From: Bifidobacterium breve | GTDB taxonomy: Bacteria > Actinomycetota > Acidimicrobiia > IMCC26256 > PALSA-555 | Length of the DNA stretch: 12,791 bases | NCBI GenBank assembly: GCA_945889545.1 | Contig: CAMDCC010000053.1 | Span: 1-12,791 of the forward strand | Direction of reading: 5' to 3' | The notes under the pieces: model-generated | Database searches by the model: none | The model's input: the letters and a program-made list of their open reading frames with translations, nothing else | Told to the model about the DNA's origin: nothing | Made by a program: the position numbers and the translations under genes | Part shown: piece after piece, positions 1 through 5,483 of the stretch | How positions within the stretch are numbered: the first letter of the stretch is position 1 | Layout of the letters: each line of letters starts with the position of its first letter

Positions 1-344
1 CGCCAGTTCGTGACGTAGAAGAGCGACGCCAGCCCGTCATTGCGAATGCTGTTCATCTGCGTTGCCGCTGCAAATGCGAGTGCGTACACGACGATGCCCA
101 CCAGCACGAGCGCGAGCGCGGGGAGCAAGCGCCGCGCCCGTCGCGCCCAGAAGCCACGAAGGTTGATGGAGCCCTTTCGGCCCCACTCGACGAGCAGCAA
201 GGTGGTGATGAGGTACCCGCTGAGCACGAAGAAGAGGTCGACGCCGAGGAACCCACCGCGCATCCACGTAGCCCCGCCGTGGTACAGGAGCACGACGATG
301 ACGGCCACGCCCCGCAGGCCATCGAGTGCAGGCTGATGGGGCAT
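1..344 (-). CDS. Acyltransferase 3 family membrane protein (OafA/YrhL type), C-terminus cut by window edge
   Basis: Only the first 114 residues are in the window; the gene runs off the left edge. The reading starts with PALDGLRGVAVIVVLLYHGG, the signature N-terminus of acyltransferase-3 membrane proteins. It continues with GGFLGVDLFFVLSGYLIT and FWARRARRLLPA, both family hallmarks. The His of LLYHGG (about residue 22) is the conserved catalytic His. Family members are 10-TM proteins, often with a C-terminal SGNH domain, that O-acylate cell-surface glycans; the target here is unknown. Two or three hydrophobic segments are visible (about residues 12-22, 33-52 and 76-95). I chose ATG 344 because GGGGGAG lies 6 bases upstream and because family members typically begin just before the PALDGLRG motif. 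The frame stays open upstream, with ATGs at 464, 473 and 485. The start at 464 would add a 40-residue disordered Pro/Arg/Asp-rich tail containing a tandem repeat. Family is certain; the start is moderate. Confidence 0.88.
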   Translation of the reverse strand, partial: MPHQPALDGLRGVAVIVVLLYHGGATWMRGGFLGVDLFFVLSGYLITTLLLVEWGRKGSINLRGFWARRARRLLPALALVLVGIVVYALAFAAATQMNSIRNDGLASLFYVTNW

Positions 345-350
345 CGCCGA

Positions 351-357
351 CTCCCCC
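351..357 (-). promoter_or_regulatory. Ribosome binding site deciding the acyltransferase start
   Basis: The minus strand reads GGGGGAG, 6 bases before ATG 344. The alternative in-frame ATGs at 464, 473 and 485 have no comparable purine run, so this site favours the short form. Confidence 0.45.
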
Positions 358-410
358 GATGACGACCCCGACGCGGGCGTGTGCGCGGCCGGTGGCCCGC
401 CAGCAAAGTC

Positions 411-452
411 GCGGGCTTCAGGCGGTCGGTCGCGGGCTTCAGGCGGTCGGTC
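411..452. repeat. Two perfect 21-bp tandem copies upstream of the acyltransferase
   Basis: Bases 411-431 and 432-452 are identical; the plus strand unit begins gcgggcttcagg. The length is a multiple of three, and in the acyltransferase frame each unit encodes seven residues of the type RDRPPEA. If translation starts at 464, the repeat lies in the N-terminal tail. If it starts at 344, it lies in the 5' untranslated or divergent promoter region. Confidence 0.85.
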
Positions 453-526
453 GCGGGAGTCCATCGGGGGCATCAGTCTCGGCATGCAGTCTGACCGCCG
501 CTTCCTGTCGGTGTGGTTCACGCGGG

Positions 527-538
527 TACGTTGGGCCG
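527..538 (+). promoter_or_regulatory. Candidate leaderless promoter of the secreted protein gene
   Basis: TACGTT (527-532) fits the actinobacterial -10 pattern TANNNT and is followed by a 6-base spacer ending directly at ATG 539. There is no Shine-Dalgarno run before the ATG. Together these suggest transcription starts at or next to the start codon. No convincing -35 element is visible. Confidence 0.4.
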
Positions 539-1132
539 ATGCGTCGCCCTCTCACCCACAACTTGCGTGCTGGACTTGCCGCCGGGCTCGCCATCAGTGT
601 TCTCGCCGTTGTGGCGCTCGGCACCATGACCATCGGTGCGAGCGCGAGCGTCCCCGCCAAGGCCAAGCCCGCCGCGTGGGCCAAGACCGTGTGCGGGAGC
701 TTGGGCACGTGGCTCGACAAGATCGACAGCGCCGCCGCGCAGGCCACCGCAACCCCGCCGACCACGCCAGCCGAGGGCAAGAAAGCGCTCGTGAGGCTGG
801 TCGGCAGCGCACTCGGCGCCACGAAGAAGCTCGTGGCCGCACTGAAGAAGGCTGGGCCACCGGCCGTCAAGGGTGGTGGCGATGTCTCGTCGATCGTGAT
901 CGATCAGTTCAGCCAAGTGGCGCGCACACTCGCCGCTTCCCGCACGAATCTGAAGGCACTCCCGAGCGACGACGGTCCAGCATTCGTCGCGGCATCGCGC
1001 GTCGCCGAGGACGAGCTCGAATCAGGACTCGAGCACGTACAGGCCGCCTTCAACGCAGCGAGCGTGCTCGACGTCGCGCCACTCGTCGCGGCGTTCAACG
1101 CACAGCCGGCCTGCCAAGAACTCACGGTCTAG
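539..1132 (+). CDS. Small secreted, helix-rich protein of unknown function (197 aa)
   Basis: I do not recognise this family. The first 36 residues are a clear Sec signal peptide: MRRPLTHNLR, then a hydrophobic stretch (about 12-33), then an ASA cleavage site near residues 34-36. The mature protein of about 160 residues is rich in Ala, Lys and Asp/Glu, is predicted mostly helical, and has no further membrane segment. It has just two cysteines, C52 early in the mature part (KTVCGSLGTW) and C192 five residues from the end, which could form one disulfide tying the termini together. The motif AAFNA occurs twice near the C-terminus (about 169-173 and 184-188). I chose ATG 539 because the signal peptide begins there and a -10-like box sits just upstream; the frame is open further upstream but that stretch looks non-coding. 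The gene is single, divergent from the acyltransferase and convergent with the hydrolase. Confidence 0.8.
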   Translation: MRRPLTHNLRAGLAAGLAISVLAVVALGTMTIGASASVPAKAKPAAWAKTVCGSLGTWLDKIDSAAAQATATPPTTPAEGKKALVRLVGSALGATKKLVAALKKAGPPAVKGGGDVSSIVIDQFSQVARTLAASRTNLKALPSDDGPAFVAASRVAEDELESGLEHVQAAFNAASVLDVAPLVAAFNAQPACQELTV

Positions 1133-1155
1133 TTCTTCATTTCTGACGATCGTCG

Positions 1156-2064
1156 TCACTTCCGGAGCACCTCGGACGCGTGACGGCCTCGCCACCATCG
1201 GCGGAGTGGTCCGGCTGGTTCGAGCCAGCGGGCACGCTCGGCCACTTGCACCACGTTCGTCATCACTTCGCCGAAGCGTTCGGGATCGGCCAGCAACCAG
1301 CTGTGACCGCCCGGCACCGAGATCGTCGGAGCATCGCCCAGCGCGTCGCGCAGCGCCTCGATCGATGCATCGGTAACAACACGGTCGCGCGGCGACCACA
1401 CCACCACGACGGGCAGTCCGCGCCGGCGGAGCGATTCGAGCTCGTCGGTGAGGTCGGCTTCACGAGCGAGTCGCGCCGAGCGCCAGAACGAGCGCGGGTC
1501 GAGCACGATGTTCGGGATCGCCTCCGTGATCACGGCGGGAAGCACGCGGGAGAGCTGCACGGCACCGCGCAGGTCGCGCGAGAGGTGCAGTCCCCAATCC
1601 CAGATCGGACGATCAGTCATCGGCTTGGCGAGCTCGCCATCGTCGGCCCACACCGCGCCACCGATCGAGTTCACGAGGACGAGCGCACCCACCCGCCCCG
1701 GATGATCGTGTGCGGTCACGATCGCGACGCCACCCCCGAACGAGTGACCGATGAGGAGCACGGGCTCGGTCACGTCGAGCTCGTCGAGCAGCGCGACGAG
1801 CCACGCCGCGTATCCCGGCAAGGTGCAGTCGGCGCTGGGCAGCCCGGCGCTTCCGCTGAACCCGGGCATCGCGGGAGCGATCACTCGCAGGCCCATCGCG
1901 GCGAGGTGCTTGACCGAGCCCCGGTACGCGCGGTGACTCAAGCCCCAACCGTGGAGGAACACGGCTGTGCGCCCAACACCGGCCTCCAGATACGAGACCG
2001 ATCGGCCGGCGACCCGACGCCGGTGGAAGCGCAGGCCCGGCGGTCGGCGCGCAGAGTTGGGCAC
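1156..2064 (-). CDS. Alpha/beta-hydrolase fold protein (esterase/lipase-like)
   Basis: A single-domain alpha/beta hydrolase of about 302 residues. Visible elements in order are the oxyanion-hole motif HGWG (about 38-41), the nucleophile elbow GHSFGGG with Ser108, the acid Asp227 in WSPRDRVV, and the base His254 in PGGHSW. The full triad argues for an active serine hydrolase (ester, thioester, lactone or C-C bond). Substrate is not predictable. It is the last gene of the minus-strand operon, 16 bases after the stop of the PLP lyase. I prefer GTG 2064 because the family fold begins soon after. The frame is open up to an ATG at 2172, but that start would overlap the lyase gene by about 90 bases and adds a low-quality N-terminus. 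The C-terminus ends in a basic, Trp-rich tail (RRWWRGRHASEVLRK) after the last helix. It is convergent with the secreted-protein gene. Confidence 0.88.
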   Translation of the reverse strand: MPNSARRPPGLRFHRRRVAGRSVSYLEAGVGRTAVFLHGWGLSHRAYRGSVKHLAAMGLRVIAPAMPGFSGSAGLPSADCTLPGYAAWLVALLDELDVTEPVLLIGHSFGGGVAIVTAHDHPGRVGALVLVNSIGGAVWADDGELAKPMTDRPIWDWGLHLSRDLRGAVQLSRVLPAVITEAIPNIVLDPRSFWRSARLAREADLTDELESLRRRGLPVVVVWSPRDRVVTDASIEALRDALGDAPTISVPGGHSWLLADPERFGEVMTNVVQVAERARWLEPAGPLRRWWRGRHASEVLRK

Positions 2065-2080
2065 GGAGTTGGGCCCCGCG

Positions 2081-3298
2081 TCAGGAATAACGAGCCTCGA
2101 CTCCCTTGGACTCGCCGTGGTTGGCGACCGCGTCGGCAAAGTCGGCGAGCAGCTCGTCGGCCACGTTGGCATGCGCGGGCGACAACATCATGTGCAGGCC
2201 ACGCGGCTCTACGTTGCGGTTGAGGTTCCACCCGCGTGCGTCCATCACATCACCCACGGCGTAGAGGTCAAGCGTGCTCGAATGCAGCGCGAGCACCGGA
2301 CCGATCGGTGCACCGACAATCTCGATGCCGGGCATGGCTTCGAGTCCGGCCCGAATCTTCTCGACGGTCGCCATGAGGTCGCGCATGATCTCGGTGTACC
2401 CGTCGACCCCGAGGTAGCGCATCGCGGCCCACGCCGTGGCGATCGGAGCCGCCGGGCGCGCGCCCATGATGGCGGGTGAGCCGTACAAGCCCGCAGGCCA
2501 TTGGTCGAAGAGGAACACCTGGTGACTCGACCAATCGGGGTCGCGGTGCAGAATCACCGACGCGCCTTTCGGCACGTAGCCGAACTTGTGCACGTCGGCT
2601 GAGATCTCTGTCACACCGTCAACGCGGAAGTCCCACGGCGGCACCTGACGGCCAAGACGCTCGAGGAACGGGAGCACGAAGCCGCCGACGCAGGCGTCGA
2701 TGTGGCAGCCCACGCCGTGCTCGGCTGCGAGGGCTGCGACGTCGGCCACCGGGTCCATCACGCCATGCGGATACGAGAACGCCGACGCGACGAGCACGGC
2801 AGTCGACGGGCCGATCAAGGCTGCGGCCGCATGCACGTCGACTCGCCACTGATCATCGAGCGGGACCGGCACCACTTCCATGCCGAAGTAGTGCGCGGCC
2901 TTCGAGTAGGCGGGATGCGCAGAGTACGGGACAAGGATCTGCGGACGCTCGACGCCACGGGCGCGTGCCCGCTCACGGTTCACAAGCATCGACATCAGGA
3001 TCGACTCGGTGCCGCCCGACGTCATCGTTCCCCCACCCAATTCCGGCAGGTGCAGCAACTCCCCCGTCATCTGCACGACCTCGGCTTCGAGGGCCGCGAT
3101 CTCGGGGAACTTGAACGGGTTGAGCGCGTTGTGGAAGAGGTACCGACGCTGGACCTGGAGGAACAGCTCTTCGAGGTCGTCGCGACCCGACGGGTACACG
3201 AGCCCGAACAGTCGCGCACCATGCACATCGGGCTCGGTGGCGCGCCGCTGGTCGAGCTCGGCAAGTACCACGCTTGCGGGGATACCCGTCCCGTTCAT
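2081..3298 (-). CDS. PLP-dependent lyase/decarboxylase of the sphingosine-1-phosphate lyase-like group
   Basis: 405 residues, fold-type I PLP enzyme of the group II decarboxylase superfamily. Key motifs are TSGGTES (93-99, phosphate cup), AHPAYSKAAHYFG (His128, expected to stack on the PLP ring), HIDACVGGFVLPF with Asp201 contacting the pyridine nitrogen, and SADVHKFGYVPKGAS with Lys238 as the Schiff-base lysine. The DACVGGF and D-x-HK-x-G-x-x-PKG pattern is characteristic of sphingosine-1-phosphate lyase and its prokaryotic relatives, rather than of glutamate or aromatic amino acid decarboxylases. Eukaryotic lyases carry an N-terminal membrane anchor; this protein has none and looks cytosolic. 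Likely chemistry is cleavage or decarboxylation of an amino-alcohol or amino-acid substrate; the real substrate is inference. It is the middle gene of a three-gene operon. There is no Shine-Dalgarno sequence; its ATG overlaps the stop of a 5-codon mini-ORF. Confidence 0.85.
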   Translation of the reverse strand: MNGTGIPASVVLAELDQRRATEPDVHGARLFGLVYPSGRDDLEELFLQVQRRYLFHNALNPFKFPEIAALEAEVVQMTGELLHLPELGGGTMTSGGTESILMSMLVNRERARARGVERPQILVPYSAHPAYSKAAHYFGMEVVPVPLDDQWRVDVHAAAALIGPSTAVLVASAFSYPHGVMDPVADVAALAAEHGVGCHIDACVGGFVLPFLERLGRQVPPWDFRVDGVTEISADVHKFGYVPKGASVILHRDPDWSSHQVFLFDQWPAGLYGSPAIMGARPAAPIATAWAAMRYLGVDGYTEIMRDLMATVEKIRAGLEAMPGIEIVGAPIGPVLALHSSTLDLYAVGDVMDARGWNLNRNVEPRGLHMMLSPAHANVADELLADFADAVANHGESKGVEARYS

Positions 3299-3331
3299 GA
3301 GGTTCTGGTCATCCGATGCCGGAACCCATCA
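3295..3331 (-). other. Termination-reinitiation relay between amidohydrolase and lyase genes
   Basis: Read on the minus strand, the amidohydrolase TGA (3331-3329) overlaps an ATG (TGATG) that opens a 6-codon ORF encoding MGSGIG (3329-3309). Its TGA overlaps the ATG of a 5-codon ORF encoding MTRTS (3312-3295). The TGA of that ORF overlaps the lyase ATG at 3298 (ATGA). The whole gap is thus spanned by linked stop/start pairs, and no Shine-Dalgarno sequence is present before the lyase. Ribosomes could move from one gene to the next by scanning only one or two bases at each step. The overlaps are seen directly; the function is inference. Confidence 0.5.
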
Positions 3332-4528
3332 CGGCAGGCAGTGCTCCGGGAGTGGGTGCTGGAACAACTTCGCCGCGTTCTGGTGCAGCATCTTGCGCAG
3401 CTCATCGACCGGCAGGTCGCCCCACACGCGTTCGATCACCGCTTGGGAGTCCGGCCACGTGCCGTCGCCGTGGGGATAGTCGGTCTCGAACATGATGTGG
3501 TCGATGCCGATCGCGTGGCGGGTCGAGATGGTTGACGGATCGTCGATCGTGCAGAACCAGAAGTTGCGCCGCAGCAGATCGGCGGGGCGCACACCGCCGA
3601 ACCCATCGAGCCCGTAGCCCGAACGGTCGACGATGTTGTCGAGCCGGTCGATGAGCATGCCGACCCAGCCGATCCCACCTTCAGACATCGCGATCTTGAG
3701 GTCGGGGTACTTCGCCGCCCAACCCGACCACACCCACTCCGCGCACGCTGTGAGCGACAGCTGCCCGAACAACGTGGCGCCGAGCTGGAGCGGCGGGCAT
3801 CCCTCGGGGAAGTCGCACATCCCCGACGAGCCCACGTGCAAGCAGATGACCGTCTCGGTCTCTTCGCACGCCTGCATGATCGGGGCCCAGTAGTCGCTGA
3901 AGATGGCGGGGAGATCGATGCGGTGAGGTCGTTCGGGGAGCGTGACGGCACGGAACCCGCGCGCCGCATTCCGACGGATCTCCTCGGCGCCGATCTCGGG
4001 ATCGGTCAGCCACGTGATCCCCATGGGGATGGTGCGCTCGGGATGCGGCTGCCACCACTCCTCGTACATCCAATCGTTCCACGCGCGGGTTACCGCGAGA
4101 CCCAGCTCCGGGTCCTTGGCGTGCGAGTACACGCGGCCGCAGAACCCGGTGATCATCGATGGGAAGTTGAGCGACGCCCAAACGCCGTTGATGTCCTGGT
4201 CGTGCACGCGCGCTTCGATGTCCCAACAGCCGCGGCGCATCTGGTCGAACCGGAACGGCTCGATCTTCACGGTCTCGGGTCGACGACCGGCCACCGCGTT
4301 CTGACCGACCTGGAAGTGGCGTGCACCCTCGAACTCCCAGACTTCGTGGCCGCGCTCGTCTTCGATGATGCGCGGCGCGCCGGCTTGGAACTTCGCAGGG
4401 AGTCGGCCCTCGAACATGTGCGGCGGCTCGACGAGGTGGTCGTCCACCGAGATGATCGTGTACTTGACCTCGCGGGGTTCGGGTTCAGGCAGGAAGAGGT
4501 CCGGGCTGTGCTCGGCGGTTGTGGTCAT
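3329..4528 (-). CDS. Amidohydrolase-2 family metal-dependent hydrolase (TIM barrel)
   Basis: 399 residues, of the amidohydrolase-2 family related to ACMSD and hydroxybenzoate/gamma-resorcylate decarboxylases. Metal and active-site elements are the N-terminal D-x-H motif (Asp29 and His31 in SVDDHLVEP), His231 in CLHVGSSG, Glu283 in MSEGGIGW, and Asp350 in FETDYPHGDGTWPD. Such enzymes use one divalent metal for hydrolysis or non-oxidative decarboxylation or C-C cleavage; members with this ETDYPH...TWPDS signature are numerous in actinobacteria that degrade sterols, fatty acids and aromatics. ATG 4528 has no usable ribosome binding site but sits 8 bases after a TAGATT -10-like box, suggesting a nearly leaderless transcript. 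It is the first gene of the operon with the lyase and the hydrolase. A 47-base palindromic element lies just upstream. A second family member is at 12250-12791. Confidence 0.88.
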   Translation of the reverse strand: MTTTAEHSPDLFLPEPEPREVKYTIISVDDHLVEPPHMFEGRLPAKFQAGAPRIIEDERGHEVWEFEGARHFQVGQNAVAGRRPETVKIEPFRFDQMRRGCWDIEARVHDQDINGVWASLNFPSMITGFCGRVYSHAKDPELGLAVTRAWNDWMYEEWWQPHPERTIPMGITWLTDPEIGAEEIRRNAARGFRAVTLPERPHRIDLPAIFSDYWAPIMQACEETETVICLHVGSSGMCDFPEGCPPLQLGATLFGQLSLTACAEWVWSGWAAKYPDLKIAMSEGGIGWVGMLIDRLDNIVDRSGYGLDGFGGVRPADLLRRNFWFCTIDDPSTISTRHAIGIDHIMFETDYPHGDGTWPDSQAVIERVWGDLPVDELRKMLHQNAAKLFQHPLPEHCLP

Positions 4529-4536
4529 GGCCCCAG

Positions 4537-4542
4537 AATCTA
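4537..4542 (-). promoter_or_regulatory. Candidate -10 box for the amidohydrolase-lyase-hydrolase operon
   Basis: The minus strand reads TAGATT (TANNNT), 8 bases before ATG 4528, placing transcription start at or just before the start codon. The -35 region coincides with the palindrome at 4555-4570. Confidence 0.4.
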
Positions 4543-4554
4543 CGTGACGCCCCG

Positions 4555-4601
4555 TTCTGGAGAGCCAGAACCCCGGATTCCGGTGCTCTGGCTCTCCAAA
4601 A
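4555..4601. promoter_or_regulatory. 47-base near-palindrome made of two 16-bp dyads: likely double operator
   Basis: The element is centred on base 4578, and about 20 of 23 base pairs are self-complementary. It has a perfect 12-base inverted repeat, TGGAGAGCCAGA (4558-4569) against its complement (4587-4598), and an inner CCGGA-T-TCCGG (4573-4583). Each outer arm is itself a dyad: 4555-4570 is TTCTGG-AGAG-CCAGAA, and 4586-4601 is an imperfect copy in inverse orientation. The centres are 31 bases apart, close to three helical turns, so two protein dimers would sit on the same DNA face. The first dyad overlaps the expected -35 region of the amidohydrolase promoter. Flanking bases (T before, A after on either strand) are the reverse of a classical intrinsic terminator, so an operator is preferred. 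The regulator is unknown. Confidence 0.5.
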
Positions 4602-4632
4602 TACCGGCCGGGCCGCTCGGGCCCCTTTCGCT

Positions 4633-4655
4633 GCGCCGCAGGGTACCTGCGGCGC
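4633..4655 (-). terminator. GC-rich hairpin 6 bases after the SDR stop codon
   Basis: A perfect 10-bp stem, arms 4633-4642 (GCGCCGCAGG) and 4646-4655, with a 3-base loop (TAC on the minus strand). It lies directly downstream of the SDR stop (4662-4664). There is no T-tract after it, as is common for actinobacterial terminators. It should end the acyl-CoA synthetase/SDR transcript before the amidohydrolase promoter. A hairpin of the same build occurs at 11298-11320. Confidence 0.55.
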
Positions 4656-4661
4656 GAACGC

Positions 4662-5456
4662 TCACTCTGGCGAGCCGCCGAACTCCTGACCGCCGACGGC
4701 GGTGACGCCGCCGTCGACCACGATTGCTGAGCCGTTCACGTAGCTCGCCTCGTCGGAGAGCAAGAAGCGCACGACGCGGGCCACCTCGTCGGGTTGGGCC
4801 AGGCGACCGAGCGGCACGGTGCGCTCCAGCTTCTCGCGTGAACCCGGCGCTTCGATCGCGGGACTCAACATCGGCGTCTCGATGTATCCAGGGCACACCG
4901 CATTCGCCCGGATGCCTTCTGCGCCGATCCGGTGCGCCAACGACCGGGTGAGACCGATGAGCCCGTGCTTCGATGCCACGTACGACGGGATCCCGCCGTG
5001 GCCGATCAAGCCCTCGATCGACGCGATCCCGACGACCGATGAGCCAGGATTCGCGTCGCGCAGCGCAGGAAGGAGCGCAGAGACGATCAAGCCGTGCGCG
5101 CGCAGATTGACGTCGAGCACGAAGTCCCAGGTGTCGGCGTCGATTACGTCGTCGAGCGCGGGCCGCACCATGCCCGCCGCGTGCACGAAACCACCGATCG
5201 ATCCGAGCGCGTTCAACGAAGGCTCGACGGCAGCGATGATCTGATCGCGCTCTCGTACATCGACGTGCTCGGCATGCGCGGCGACACCAAGAGCCGCACA
5301 CTTCTGCACCGTTTCTGCTGCGCCGGTGTCCTCGACGTCCCAGACGGCAACCGGTCGGCCGACGGCGGCGAGTGCGAGTGCACACGCGCGGCCGATTCCC
5401 GACGCTCCACCGGAGACGACCACGCCGGTTGCGGGAGTTCCAAGCAGTTCAGGCAT
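4662..5456 (-). CDS. Short-chain dehydrogenase/reductase (classical SDR, NAD-type)
   Basis: 264 residues, full-length classical SDR. Visible are the cofactor loop SGGASGIG (15-22), Asp40 at the end of the second strand (VAVWD) which favours NAD(H) over NADP(H), HAAG (92-95, the usual NAAG), Asn117, the catalytic Ser146 (GIASIEG), Tyr159 and Lys163 in YVASK, and the PG motif CPGYIETPM (188-196). It oxidises or reduces an alcohol/ketone; with the acyl-CoA synthetase as partner, a 3-hydroxyacyl or hydroxysteroid substrate is plausible but not shown. I prefer ATG 5456 because GAGG lies 5 bases upstream. ATGs at 5474 and 5471 are alternatives adding six or five residues. It follows the synthetase by 27 bases (9 with the longer start), so the two are co-transcribed. 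A hairpin after the stop closes the unit. Confidence 0.9.
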   Translation of the reverse strand: MPELLGTPATGVVVSGGASGIGRACALALAAVGRPVAVWDVEDTGAAETVQKCAALGVAAHAEHVDVRERDQIIAAVEPSLNALGSIGGFVHAAGMVRPALDDVIDADTWDFVLDVNLRAHGLIVSALLPALRDANPGSSVVGIASIEGLIGHGGIPSYVASKHGLIGLTRSLAHRIGAEGIRANAVCPGYIETPMLSPAIEAPGSREKLERTVPLGRLAQPDEVARVVRFLLSDEASYVNGSAIVVDGGVTAVGGQEFGGSPE

Positions 5457-5461
5457 CTGGA

Positions 5462-5465
5462 CCTC
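5462..5465 (-). promoter_or_regulatory. Ribosome binding site favouring the internal SDR start at 5456
   Basis: The minus strand reads TGAGGTCCAGATG: GAGG with a 5-base spacer to ATG 5456. The upstream ATG pair at 5474 and 5471 has no purine run before it. The synthetase TGA (5486-5484) forms TGATG with another ATG that opens a 6-codon ORF (MPEHDV) ending inside this site. Confidence 0.45.
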
Positions 5466-5483
5466 AGACATCATGTTCGGGCA

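Noticed and set aside
326..538. N-terminal extension of the secreted protein (start at 326)
   Set aside because: The extension is Arg/Cys/Ser-rich, overlaps the acyltransferase start region, and would bury the signal peptide inside the protein.
1144..1158. Small inverted repeat TGACGA-TCG-TCGTCA between two convergent genes
   Set aside because: Six-base arms overlapping the hydrolase stop codon, with no T-tract on either side; too weak to call a terminator.
1180..2223. 347-codon plus-strand frame antisense to the alpha/beta hydrolase
   Set aside because: The hydrolase triad on the minus strand is intact; the plus-strand translation has no recognisable domain.
4610..4624. GGGCC-GCTCG-GGCCC hairpin
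   Set aside because: Five-base GC arms are expected by chance in this composition; the stronger hairpin next to it explains termination.
3836..4705. 289-codon plus-strand frame crossing the amidohydrolase start and the palindrome
   Set aside because: Antisense to a well-supported gene and runs through an obvious regulatory gap; no motif.
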